Assembly: GCA_950097015.1 (NCBI GenBank)
Contig: CATNEN010000038.1
Coordinates: forward strand, 14,812,001 to 14,876,000
Source of the DNA: Macrostomum hystrix
Lineage: Eukaryota; Platyhelminthes; Macrostomidae
DNA length: 64,000 bases
Reading direction: 5' to 3'
The translations under genes were made by a program, and so were the position numbers. This document shows, piece by piece, positions 21,505-33,297 of the stretch. Under the pieces are notes generated by a model. It was not told where the DNA came from, did no database searches, and saw only the letters and a program-made list of their open reading frames with translations. The first letter of the stretch is position 1; each line of letters starts with the position of its first letter.

Positions 21505-23735
21505 TAACAACAGTATAAAGAGGTCATTGACCTCCCATAGCAGATATCGACTTCACTGATACACTGACAACAAAGTCCTCTTTGACCCCCCCCTAGTAGC
21601 TAATAACTTCCCTCACTGACAACATAGTCTTCATTGACCCCCCTAGTAGCTAATAACTCCCCTCACTGACAACAAACTCTTCATTGACCCCCCTAGTAGG
21701 TAATAACTCCCCTCACTGACAACATAGTCTTCACTGACCCCCTAGTAGCTAATAACTCCCCTCACTGACAACATAGTCTTCATTGACCCCCTAGTAGCTA
21801 ATAACTCCCCTCACTGACAACATAGTCTTCATTGACCCCCCTAGTAGCTAATAACTCCCCTCACTGACAACATAGTCTTCACTGACCCCCTAGTAGCTAA
21901 TAACTCCCCTCACTGACAACATAGTCTTCACTGACCCCCTAGTAGCTAATAACTCCCCTCACTGACAACATAGTCTTCACTGACCCCCTAGTAGCTAATA
22001 ACTCCCCTCACTGACAACATAGTCTTCATTGACCCCCCCTAGTAGCTAATAACTCCCCTCACTGACAACATAGTCTTCACTGACCCCCTAGTAGCTAATA
22101 ACTCCCCTCACTGACAACATAGTCTTCACTGACCCCCTAGTAGCTAATAACTCCCCTCACTGACAACATAGTCTTCATTGACCCCCCCTAGTAGCTAATA
22201 ACTCCCCTCACTGACAACAAACTCTTCATTGACCCCCCTAGTAGGTAATAACTCCCCTCACTGACAACATAGTCTTCACTGACCCCCTAGTAGCTAATAA
22301 CTCCCCTCACTGACAACATAGTCTTCATTGACCCCCTAGTAGCTAATAACTCCCCTCACTGACAACATAGTCTTCATTGACCCCCCCTAGTAGCTAATAA
22401 CTCCCCTCACTGACAACAAACTCTTCATTGACCCCCCTAGTAGGTAATAACTCCCCTCACTGACAACATAGTCTTCACTGACCCCCTAGTAGCTAATAAC
22501 TCCCCTCACTGACAACATAGTCTTCACTGACCCCCTAGTAGCTAATAACTCCCCTCACTGACAACATAGTCTTCACTGACCCCCTAGTAGCTAATAACTC
22601 CCCTCACTGACAACATAGTCTTCATTGACCCCCTAGTAGCTAATAACTCCCCTCACTGACAACATAGTCTTCACTGACCCCCTAGTAGCTAATAACTCCC
22701 CTCACTGACAACATAGTCTTCACTGACCCCCTAGTAGCTAATAACTCCCCTCACTGACAACATAGTCTTCACTGACCCCCTAGTAGCTAATAACTCCCCT
22801 CACTGACAACAAACTCTTCATTGACCCCCTAGTAGCTAATAAGTCCCCTCACTGACAACATAGTCTTCATTGACCCCCCTAGTAGGTAATAACTCCCCTC
22901 ACTGACAACATAGTCTTCATTGACCCCCCTAGTAGCTAATAACTCCCCTCACTGACAACATAGTCTTCATTGACCCCCCTAGTAGGTAATAACTCCCCTC
23001 ACTGACAACATAGTCTTCATTGACCCCCCCTAGTAGCTAATAACTCCCCTCACTGACAACATAGTCTTCATTGACCCCCCCTAGTAGCTAATAACTCCCC
23101 TCACTGACAACAAACTCTTCATTGACCCCCCTAGTAGGTAATAACTCCCCTCACTGACAACATAGTCTTCATTGACCCCCTAGTAGCTAATAACTCCCCT
23201 CACTGACAACATAGTCTTCATTGACCCCCCTAGTAGCTAATAACTCCCCTCACTGACAACAAACTCTTCATTGACCCCCCTAGTAGGTAATAACTCCCCT
23301 CACTGACAGCATAGTCTTCATTGACCCCCCTAGTAGGTAATAACTCCCCTCACTGACAGCATAGTCTTCATTGACCCCCTAGTAGCTAATAACTCCCCTC
23401 ACTGACAACAAACTCTTCATTGACCCCCCTAGTAGGTAATGACTCCCCTCACTGACAGCATAGTCTTCATTGACCCCCCTAGTAGGTAATAACTCCCCTC
23501 ACTGACAACAAAGTCCTGATTGACCCCCCTAGAAGCTAATAACTCCCCTCACTGACAACATAGTCTTCATTGACCCCCCTAGTAGCTAATAACTCCCCCC
23601 ACTGACAACAAAGTCCTCATTGACCCCCCTAGTAGCTAATAACTCCCCTCACTGACAACATAGTCTTCATTGACCCCCTAGTAGCTAATAACTCCCCTCA
23701 CTGACAACAAACTCTTCATTGACCCCCCTAATAAA
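21505..23735. repeat. 49-bp minisatellite, second array, about 45 copies
   Basis: Units of the type CACTGACAACATAGTCTTCA, TTGACCCCCTAGTAGCTAAT, AACTCCCCT. The run of C varies from 5 to 7. Sub-variants (AACAAACTCTTC, GTAGGTAAT, CAGCATAG) recur in blocks. Confidence 0.97.
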
Positions 23736-24212
23736 TATCCTGTTGACTCAAATAGGTCATTAACCCACCAGCCTGATAAACTGTGGTGACTTTTATATGC
23801 AAAACAGCAGTATGCAGAAACTAATGGCTTTGAAAAGCAGCTTATACTCTGAAATACTAGAATCAAAAGTATTCCACAGCATACATAACAAAAAACAGCA
23901 TTCATTACTCATAAAGCTTTGGCACGATGAAATTGGTTGTTCATTGTTACAAGGATCATGTGTCATGTTTTGTTGAAAAAAAAAACACCAGCAAAATGAA
24001 AGAAACAAAAGAGAATTACGGGTATAATGCTAAAACAATGACTTCAACAGCAAGGGAAGACAGCTCAAATGGGAAATAAAACTAATGATAAACACTTCTA
24101 AACTACAATTGTCCCGTCACCCAACCGTGTTTCAAAATCGATAAAAACTAACAAAAGAAACCCTGGACAACAGGACAAACTACTAACAGTAGTAGTCATT
24201 TTATTTTCAATA
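23736..24212. other. 3' flank of DNAJC10
   Basis: An AATAAA on the minus strand at 24205-24200 lies only a few bases after the DNAJC10 stop and could be the poly(A) signal. Nothing else is recognised. Confidence 0.45.
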
Positions 24213-27200
24213 TTAAAATTCGTCGTGTCCAAATTGAAACTGCGCACCGAAACTGCCGCCGCCGCCGCCGCCATTGATGACAATCCTACGCCAACCGTCG
24301 CCATCATCGCCATCGTCGTCGTTATTATTAAACTGATTGTCGTGATAGGCGTAGAATACTCTAGCTTTTTTGAGCTTGCCAGTAAAGTGCATATTAACAG
24401 CTGAATCTAGATTGTAGACCGATTGGCCAGTTAGATGTTTGAGGACCTAGATTTATTGCGATTAGAAAAATTACAGGTGTACAGGTGAGATTATTGAAAT
24501 AACTATATATATTTGAAGTGAACATCATTCAAGCTAGTTTTATTTACCTTTCCATTCTTAAATAGGGCAACGGACGGCATGGTTTGAATGCCGTTGCTAA
24601 CGCACAGATCCTGATAGGCGTCGCAATCCAATTTGCCAAAGTTGGCCTGCAAGCTGAGGCTCTGTAAGGAGACGAGAGCCAGTAAACTCAGACGAAGCGC
24701 CCAAACCTGCTGAATCCGGCGTGATAGACTCATCTATCCTCAGCATTACTTCTCTCCCGTCTAAACCCTTATCAACCTTATTTCTCCCGTCAACTCTTTC
24801 CTCCGCTTTTTCTCCCCCTTCTTATCTCTCCTGCGTCTAATTTATCCTATGTTTTAACAATCTCATGTCTCATCTATCTCATGTCTCATCTATCTCGTGT
24901 CTCATCTATCTCATGTCTTATCTATCTCGTGTCTCATCAGTCTCATGTCTGATCTTTCTCGAGTCGCATTATCTCGTGTCTCATCAATCTTATGTCGCAT
25001 CATCTCGTGTCTCATCAATCTCGTATCAAATATTTCTCGTGTCTCATCAATCTTATGTCGCATCATCTCGTGTCTTATCAATCTTATGTCGCATCATCTC
25101 GTGTCTCATCAATCTCGTGTCTCATCAATCTTATGTCTAGTCTATATCGTGTCCCATGTATGCCGTGTCTTATCAAATCCGTGTCGCAACATATCGTGTC
25201 TCATCAATCTCGTGTCTCATCTATCTCGTGTCTCATCTATCTCGTGTCTCATCTATCTTATGTCGCATCATTTCGTGTCTCATCAATCTCGTATCACATA
25301 TTTCTCTTGTCTCATCAATCTTATGTCTCATCAATCTCGTATCACATATTTCTCGTGTCTCATCAATCTTATGTCTCATCAATCTCGTATCACATATTTC
25401 TCGTGTCTCATCAATCTTATGTCTCATCAATCTCGTGTCTCATCTATCTCGTGTCTCATCTATCTCGTGTCTCATCTATCTCGTGTCTCATCTATCTCGT
25501 GTCTTATCTATCTCGTGTCTCACCAATCTCATGTCTGATCTTTCTCGAGTCGCATTATTTCGTGTCTCATCAATCTTATGTCTCGTCTATATCGTGTCTC
25601 ATCTATGCCGTGTCTTATCAAATCCGTGTCGCAACATCTCGAGTCTCATTTATCGAACGTCTTAGCCATATCATACTGTTCAATGTAAAAAATAAACTTA
25701 CGCTAGCTAAAGACTTGAAGGTTGGCGCAAACGCCTGACACGGTCCGCACCAGTCGGCGTAAAAGTACACAACCCACGGCTCGTCCGATGCGATTTCCGA
25801 TTGAAAATTGGCCCGACTGAATCTTAGAACTGATTGTGGCGCGAAACTCTCCAACCAGCTGGCGATGGACTCGCTGTTCCGAAACGGACTGTTGTAGTCG
25901 CTGCGAGATGAGAAGGGTCATTAGGTTATGGTATTGCGTCATGTGTGCTTTCATCATGAAAATTATAATGCGTCGGGTAGCCATGCATGAAGGACGAGAT
26001 ACAATGCCTAATAGATAAGATAGGATTCCTGAAGGATCCAAGATGCGCTGAAGGATGGTAGAAGATGCCCTGAAGGACGGTAGAGGATGTCCTTGAGAAT
26101 GGTAGAAGATGTCCTGAAGGATGGTAGAATATGTCCTGAAGGATGGTAGAGGATGTCCTGAAGAATGGTAGAAGATGTCCTGAAGAATGGTAGAAGATGT
26201 CCAGAAGGATGGTAGAATATGTCCTGAAGGATGGTAGAGGATGTCCTGAAGAATGGTAGAAGATGTCCTGAAGAATGGTAGAAGATGTCCTGAAGGATGG
26301 TAGAATATGTCCTGAAGGATGGTAGAGGATGTCCTGAAGAATGGTAGAAGATGCCCTGAAGGATGATAGAAGATGCCCTGAAGGATGGAAGATGTCCTGA
26401 AGAATAGTAGAAAATGTCCTGAAGGATGGTAGAAGATGCCCTGAAGGATGGTAGAAGATGCCCTGAAGAATGGTAGAAGATGTCCTGAAGAATGGTAGAA
26501 GATGCCCTGAAGGATGGAAGATGTCCTGAAGAATAGTAGAAACTGTCCTGAAGGATGGTAGAAGATGCCCTGAAGGATGGTAGAAGATGCCCTGAAGGAT
26601 GGTAGAAGATGCCCTGGAGAATGGTAGAAGATGCCCTGAAGGATGGTAGAAGATGTCCTGGAGAATGGTAGAAGATGCCCTGAAGAATGGTAGAAGATGT
26701 CCTGAAGGATGGTAGAAGATGCCCTGAAGGATGGCAGAAGATGCCATGAAGGATGGAAGATGCACTGAGAGATGGCTTAAAAGACGAAATATTAAGAAAG
26801 CCTCAGAGAAAAACACAAGATAAACACTAACAAGTAGTCAGAAGGCCCAGTCTTGTCCGCTGGATAGGCTCGAATAGTTGGATAAGATCTAATGCCCTGT
26901 TCGTTGCACAGGCTGCGGTGGGTAACACAGTCGACGGCGCCGATGCGGATTTGACTGTGACCTTCAAAGTTCTGAAAATTTGAAATGTTAAATATGTCCT
27001 GATTAACTCGTAATTAACAGAAGAAAGTATTTTTGTAAAAACAAACATTCTTTTCTATAAAGAAATGAATTCCGGTACAGCATTTGAAACCTAGGTAGAA
27101 TATATATAAAACGTCGATAAAAAATGTGTAAATTTGGTAGCTAGAATAGAAGAAATTTCGGTAGAATATATGAAATTTCGGTAGGTATACAAAATTTCGG

Positions 27201-30200
27201 TAGAATATAAGAAATGTCGGTAAAATATCTGAAATTTCGATAAAATATCTGAAATTTCGGTAAAATATCTGAAATTTCGATAAAATATATGAAATTTCGG
27301 TAAAATATCTGAAATGTCGGTAAAATATCTGAAATTTCGATAAAATATCTGAAATTTCGGTAAAATATCTGAAATTTCGATAAAATATATGAAATTTCGG
27401 TAAAATATCTGAAATTTCGGTAAAATATCTGAAATTTCGATAAAATATATGAAATTTCGGTAAAATATATGAAATTTCGGTAAAATATATGAAATTTCGG
27501 TAGGTATGTGAAATTTCGGTAGGTAAATTAAATTTCGGTAAAATATATGAATGATATTATACTATAGAACACCAACCTTAGCCAGGGCATTAAGTTCCGG
27601 CATGAACTCCACGCAAGGTTGACAATTAACCGAATGATAATAAACTAGCCAGACGTGCTGTCGTTTGTTGCCAAGCACTGTACTTTTCAAACTATCCGGA
27701 TTAAAGTACACAGCTGTTGGTTTAACAAAAGCTTCAACGAAGGCCAACATTTGGTGGGCAAATTTTGAGCCGCGAAATTTGACACGTTTCGACGAGCTCA
27801 GAAATAGCAACAGTGACGGATAGCTATTGATTGACAATCGATTGCACAGGCCTTTATCGATTGTGCAATCGACGGCGCCGAATCGAACTCGCGCACCGGC
27901 CGGCAGTCCGGCACCTAATTCGGTCTCGTAGAGTCTGGCCGCTTCGCGCATCTGCGGCAGCGCTTTCATGCACGGCGGGCACCACTGCAAAGATGGGTTT
28001 AGTAGAAAAATATCTACACATACCTACTACTCTACTGTTAGTAGATATACAAAGTAAACATGTGGTTATTTGAATACAGAATGCGGCAGAATATGAAATT
28101 CTGAGTGTTGTAGCCTAGTGTTTAGAGCAGGGGTCGGCAACCTTATATACCCCGCGGGCTAAAGAGAGAATCTTAAAGACGACGGCGGCCCGCATGAAGA
28201 AAGGAGACATGTGACACAGGATGAGATCAGACAGGTAAGAGATGAGACAGGTGAGAGATGAGACGGGGGAGCTAAGACGCAAGAGAGATGAGACAGGGGA
28301 GAGATGAGACAGGGGAGAGTTGAGACAGGGGAGAGATGAGACAGGGGAGAGATGAGACAGGGGAGAGATGAGACACGGGAGAGATGAGACGGGGGAGATA
28401 AGACGCAAGAGAGATGAGACGGGGGAGAGATGAGACAGGGGAGAGATGAGACACGGAAGAGATGAGACAGGGGAGAGATGAGACAGGGGAGAGATGAGAC
28501 ACGGGAGAGATGAGACAGGGGAGAGATGATACAGGGGAGAGATGAGACAGGGGAGAGATGAGACAGGGGAGAGATGAGACAGGGGAGAGATGAGACAGGG
28601 GAGAGATGAGACAGGGGAGAGATGAGACAGGGGAGAGATGAGACAGGGGAGAGATGAGACAGGGGAGAGATAAGATGTGTGTACTGTAGAGTAGGTGTTA
28701 GGAGGAGGTAAGGGCCGGATTTGGGAGCTTCGAGGGTCGCATCTGGCCCGCGGGCTGGAGGTTGCCGACCCCTGGTTTAGAACGTCGGACTTACGATTTT
28801 AAGGTCGAGGGTTCGATTCCGGACTCTATTGGAACAATTCGTGTCTTTTAGCAAGGCACTTAAATCTGCATTTGTGCGGTCCATGGGGGTAATTGAGGGG
28901 TATGGCGTCCCCCCCAGTCCATGGACCGAACAGGACCCTAATTGTACCTCGCCTCGTCTACTAAAACGTCAGTTTCTACAACAATCTAAATGATACCGCT
29001 CAAATATCATGAGCTCAAAAGAGCTGATTTAACAAAATTCTACTCACCGGAGCAAAGAAGTCCACAAACCAGTAGGTACCCTTGGGCGCGTTGTCGATTA
29101 GAGTGGCGAATGTATCCGTAGTCAGGGAGGTCATCGGATTTGCTATGGCGGCTAATGCGAACTCTTTGATGTCCATGTAGTGAACTTGGCCTGTTGTGCA
29201 TGCGTTTGTATACAATGTTTTTAACATTTAAACTGCGTGATACCCAATCATTTACTGTTTTTAAAGCTGTTTGACCTATAGGTTGAACTATTGCTATTGG
29301 CTGAATATATAAACATTTTTATATAATTGAAACAATTGCTGCTTACCATAATATATCTCAAAGTCTCCAGTTCTTTTAATGAGCACAGCATTCGGCTGGT
29401 GTGTCTGTTGCTTATTTCGACTCTTAATAATAGGCAACCTTTGGCATAGGCTGCGGATTGACGAGTCTTCGGAGCTGCCGCAGACTAGACGAACAACGCG
29501 AACTTTGTGCGGCTGGAGCAGCGGCTTCAGACGCTTCAGCTGGGCATCGGCATTGGAAGTAGACGAAGCAATGTCGTCTTCGAGTAGGAGGAGGTGCGCC
29601 TGACGCAGAGAGCCACTCTGAAAACATTCAGAAGATTGCATTGCAAATCAGAGTCAGTGAACATCTAAATCTAGTTTTGAGAATCTCACACTTTGACAAT
29701 GAACATCTAAATCTAGTTTTGAGAATCTCACACCTTGACAATGGACATCTAAATCTAGTTTTGAGAATCTCACACTTTGACAATGGACATCTAAATATAG
29801 TTTTGAGAATCTCACACCTTGACAATGGACATCTAAATCTAGTTTTGAGAATCTCACACCTTGACAATGAACATCTAAATCTAGTTTTGAGAATCTCACA
29901 CTTTGACAATGGACATCTAAATCTAGTTTTGAGAATCTCACACCTTGACAATGGACATCTAAATCTAGTTTTGAGAATCTCACACCTTGACAATGGACAT
30001 CTAAATCTAGTTTTGAGAATCTCACACCTTGACAATGGACATCTAAATATAGTTTTGAGAATCTCACACCTTGACAATGGACATCTAAATATAGTTTTGA
30101 GAATCTCACACCTTAACAATGGACATCTAAATATAGTTTTGAGAATCTCACACTTTGACAATGGACATCTAAATATAGTTTTGAGAATCTCACACTTTGA

Positions 30201-33200
30201 CAATGGACATCTAAATCTAGTTTTGAGAATCTCACACCTTGACAATGAACATCTAAATCTAGTTTTGAGAATCTCACACTTTGACAATGGACATCTAAAT
30301 CTAGTTTTGAGAATCTCACACCTTGACAATGGACATCTAAATCTAGTTTTGAGAATCTCACACTTTGACAATGGACATCTAAATATAGTTTTGAGAATCT
30401 CACACCTTGACAATGGACATCTAAATCTAGTTTTGAGAATCTCACACCTTGACAATGAACATCTAAATCTAGTTTTGAGAATCTCACACTTTGACAATGG
30501 ACATCTAAATCTAGTTTTGAGAATCTCACACCTTGACAATGGACATCTAAATCTAGTTTTGAGAATCTCACACCTTGACAATGGACATCTAAATCTAGTT
30601 TTGAGAATCTCACACCTTGACAATGGACATCTAAATATAGTTTTGAGAATCTCACACCTTGACAATGGACATCTAAATATAGTTTTGAGAATCTCACACC
30701 TTGACAATGGACATCTAAATATAGTTTTGAGAATCTCACACTTTGACAATGGACATCTAAATATAGTTTTGAGAATCTCACACTTTGACAATGGACATCT
30801 AAATCTAGTTTTGAGAATCTCACACCTTGACAATGAACATCTAAATCTAGTTTTGAGAATCTCACACTTTGACAATGGACATCTAAATATAGTTTTGAGA
30901 ATCTCACACCTTGACAATGAACATCTAAATCTAGTTTTGAGAATCTCACACTTTGACAATGGACACAGTTTTTATGATCTCGCACCTGAGATCAGAAATC
31001 TATTTTTAGCTGTTATCTGACACTCGACAGCGCAAACCCCATTCCCCATAAAATGGACACCCGAGAAACCGATGAGATAATCCTCACCTCAAAAACGGCT
31101 TGGCTCAGCCTGTTGGCCGTTTCTGTTTCAACAGCCGGCAAGGGCGGCAGGAGGCGCAGCACGCCGCGCACAGTCTCCTGGGTGTGCAATGAAGTCACGG
31201 CTAGCCCGGCATGGCCCAGAGCCTCCAGATTGTCAGCGCCGGCGCTGGCATTAACAAACAGTCGGCTGGACGGAGAATCTACCGAGGAAGCGGCCGGATT
31301 CAAGCGTCGACAAAGATTTGGCTCCTCGCCGCAATCAACTCTAGCGACACCAACGTAGCCGTTAAATACGAAGGCCAACTTTTTTAGCGTCCTCTGACTA
31401 AAACAGTCGACACCCCGGCCGCAGAAAGTCAGCAGCCAGTGAGCCGGACTGGCGGCGTCAGACAATCGCTTGACGATGTTGGCTTCGGTTAGTTCAACGT
31501 GGCTAGCGCTGATTCGACGCAGAGCGGCGTCCAATAGAGACTCTTTGCTCAGCGGTCCGGTGTACATATAGTGACCCTGCAATATTGCAGTTGCTATGAA
31601 CTGTAAGCTTGGTAGCTTCTTCTAAACCGGGATGTCGTCGGGAGTTCGAATTTTAGCACCGAGGGAAACAACCAGACATGAAGGGGGCGAGTGGGTCAGC
31701 GGCTAACGTCGCTGCCTCGCACTCCAAAGGACGCTAGTTCGATTCACCCTTCAAGTCACGGTTAATTTCGGGACTTGTTGGGGGGTTTGGACAGTAGCGA
31801 CCGGCGGAGGTGCACCATATTTCGTGCAATCAAAGCTTGAAATAATAGCTTCGCTCCTACCTTCTGTGTGCCTGTTCTGCGTTGTGTGAGTTGTGTGCGT
31901 TGGCGCTGGGGCGTGAGACCTTGCGGGGGGTGGCTGGAGGGCGGGTGTACACCGCCGCGCGCTTTCTGGATTTCCGTCAGCGCGATTGGATAAGTGTACA
32001 CTCACCACCCGGCCCCCCCTGAGGACTGATTTCTTATCAGCCTTCCGCCCCCCCGGCTTGGTCTGCTCTGTGCGTGTGGGGCTGGTGTGGGGGACACTGC
32101 TGCCTATTCTGGGTGCCTCCTGCCCTCCCCGGCTGGTCTGTGCTGCTGTGGTGCCTGCTCAGGGGAGGCGGCGCGATGGGCGCTAAGCGCCTAGTTCGCC
32201 GGTCTGGGGGCGTGCCGCTCCGTCGCTTGTGCGACAAGTGCCCCGGGCCCCCCTGCAAATAGATAGATAGAGAACCAGACATGAAATTCGAGATTGAATG
32301 CTTTTTTCACTCAATAATCAATCATGACGGCACAAGTTTACAAAGATAATTAAATTTTTCCTACCGGATAAAAGAATAACACTGGCGGCTCTACGTTTCG
32401 CAACTCCGGTATGTTCTCACACAGGTAGCCAGCCTCCTGGCAGTCGATCGCGCCAACTCGGATGACGTCTTCCAATTCGTGTCCAACCTCACGCCACTGT
32501 TAGTTCACGTTTGGTGCAACAAAATCAATTGCAAAACAATGCTACTTTTAGGTAGAAAGATTTGCTTGGATAAAATTTTCTTAAAGCTTTAGAAGCACCG
32601 TAACAGCAAGGGCACCAGTAAAAATAACAAAAGGCATGAACCCAACGAACCCAAGAGTCAAGACGATCTGGTGTTACAGGTATCAACCAAACCCAAGAAG
32701 ATCTGGTAGTTCAGGTTTCTAATTTAAATTGATCTAATCGGATCTGAACTCACCAGTTGAGCATACTTCTCGCTCCGCGACACATGCGAAGCATAGAAGT
32801 TAATAAACCAAATCTGTCCATCACCAGAGCTTCTACTGATTTCCTCGTATCTTTCTGGTGTCAGTTTGACAATCTGCAGATCGTCGGCGAACATTCCGCT
32901 AGATTTATCACCGTGCGCCCGCTCAAACTGCTGGCCCTCCTCTTCGTGAGCTTTTAAGCCGGCCTCGCCAAACCTGTCATAGCGTTCACGCAATTCCGGA
33001 CTCTTTAACACCTCGTAGGCCCGGTTTATGCGCATAAACAGAGTGTTGGCATTTGGATCGGCTTTATTACGATCTGGATGCTTCTCTAAAACTAGTTTTT
33101 TAAAAGCGCGCTTTATCTGTGCCGCATTGGCTGTGCTAGCGACGCCTAGCAGGCTATAATAATCATCGCTTGAGGCTGTAGAAGGGCCAGCATTTAGCAA

Positions 33201-33275
33201 CACTAGCAGCAGTGGCAGCGAAGCAGATAACAATAGTGCTAAAAGCAACGGATTTGCGCCATTTGACAACATCAT
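24213..33275 (-). CDS. DNAJC10 (ERdj5), ER co-chaperone and disulfide reductase, ten exons, about 883 aa
   Basis: Exons: 33275-32754, 32496-32365, 31576-31088, 29617-29347, 29190-29048, 27984-27577, 26971-26832, 25900-25702, 24661-24548, 24446-24213. All junctions are GT/AG and in frame. A hydrophobic signal peptide (about 1-32) is followed by a J domain with DYYSLLGV and the BiP-activating HPD at 66-68. Several thioredoxin modules follow, with redox motifs WCPPC, NCQPC and WCGPC, and structural pieces such as RVGAIDC, RIGAVDC and KLDCDAYQDLC. The C-terminus is HDEF, a KDEL-type retention signal. ERdj5 reduces disulfides of misfolded proteins in the ER lumen and passes them to BiP for degradation. 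The first thioredoxin module reads FYASHVSRSEKY, so its CxxC is missing. The human protein is 793 residues; this one is longer. The exon model rests on consensus sites only. Confidence 0.93.
24855..25665. repeat. Minisatellite about 18 bp in DNAJC10 intron 8
   Basis: Units of the type CATCTATCTCGTGTCT and CATCAATCTCGTGTCT with variants. It is related in pattern to the 16-bp CATCTCTCCCCTGTCT family. Long ORFs here are repeat artefacts. Confidence 0.93.
26035..26770. repeat. Minisatellite, unit about 22 bp, in DNAJC10 intron 7
   Basis: Units of the type GGTAGAAGATGTCCTGAAGA plus AT, with GATGCCCTG variants, about 33 copies. The 296-aa ORF across it is spurious. Confidence 0.95.
27125..27552. 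repeat. Minisatellite, unit about 20 bp, in DNAJC10 intron 6
   Basis: Units GAAATTTCGGTAAAATATCT and the variant GAAATTTCGATAAAATATAT alternate. Confidence 0.95.
28128..28774 (+). mobile_element. hAT MITE (CAGGGGTCGGCAACC family), copy 1, 647 bp
   Basis: The termini are CAGGGGTCGGCAACC and GGTTGCCGACCCCTG, a classic hAT end. Flanking 8-bp duplications are GTTTAGAG (28120-28127) and GTTTAGAA (28775-28782). The centre holds a 16-bp GATGAGACAGGGGAGA minisatellite (about 28210-28670). Confidence 0.93.
28210..28672. repeat. 16-bp minisatellite inside the MITE
   Basis: About 29 units of GATGAGACAGGGGAGA, several perfect in a row at the right end. This is the same unit family as at 3.2, 5.8, 33.4 and 62.7 kb. 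Confidence 0.95.
29650..30968. repeat. Minisatellite, unit 42 bp, about 31 copies, in DNAJC10 intron 3
   Basis: Units combine CACACCTTGACAATGGACAT and CTAAATCTAGTTTTGAGAAT plus CT. The unit length is a multiple of three and lacks stops in several frames, so both strands show ORFs over 400 codons. It lies between exons 3 and 4 of DNAJC10, so these are not genes. Confidence 0.97.
31683..32272 (+). mobile_element. tRNA-headed retroposon, about 590 bp, with 13-bp TSD, in DNAJC10 intron 2
   Basis: It begins with a tRNA-like promoter (GGGTCAGCGGCTAACGTCGC, then a B-box CTAGTTCGATTCAC). A GC-rich body of about 500 bp follows, ending with ATAGATAGATAG. The direct repeat AACCAGACATGAA lies at 31670-31682 and 32273-32285. 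The length and GC-rich body differ from the other SINE family in this window. Confidence 0.88.
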
Positions 33276-33297
33276 TGCTGCAATATGATTATGATAG

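Larger units (their letters stand above)
28106..28970 (+). mobile_element. tRNA-derived SINE, copy in DNAJC10 intron 5, split by a MITE
   Basis: The head GTTGTAGCCTAGTG is interrupted by the MITE at 28128-28774 and resumes at CGTCGGACTTACGATTTTAA, then the B-box GAGGGTTCGATTCC. The body with GTGTCTTTTAGCAAGGCACT and CCCAGTCCATGGACCGAACA matches the copies near 33.3-34.1 kb and 61.9-62.2 kb. Confidence 0.85.

Noticed and set aside
24897-25738. ORFs of over 200 codons reading HLVSHQSRVSS-type repeats
   Set aside because: Translations of the 18-bp minisatellite in DNAJC10 intron 8; the flanking exons are on the other strand.
25926-26816. 296-codon minus-strand ORF rich in 'HPSGHLLP'
   Set aside because: Translation of the 22-bp intronic minisatellite.
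29628-31020. ORFs of 443 and 459 codons on opposite strands
   Set aside because: Both are products of the 42-bp minisatellite within a DNAJC10 intron.
32037-32282. GC-rich ORFs on both strands
   Set aside because: They lie in the body of a retroposon with clear target duplications and show no protein-like features.
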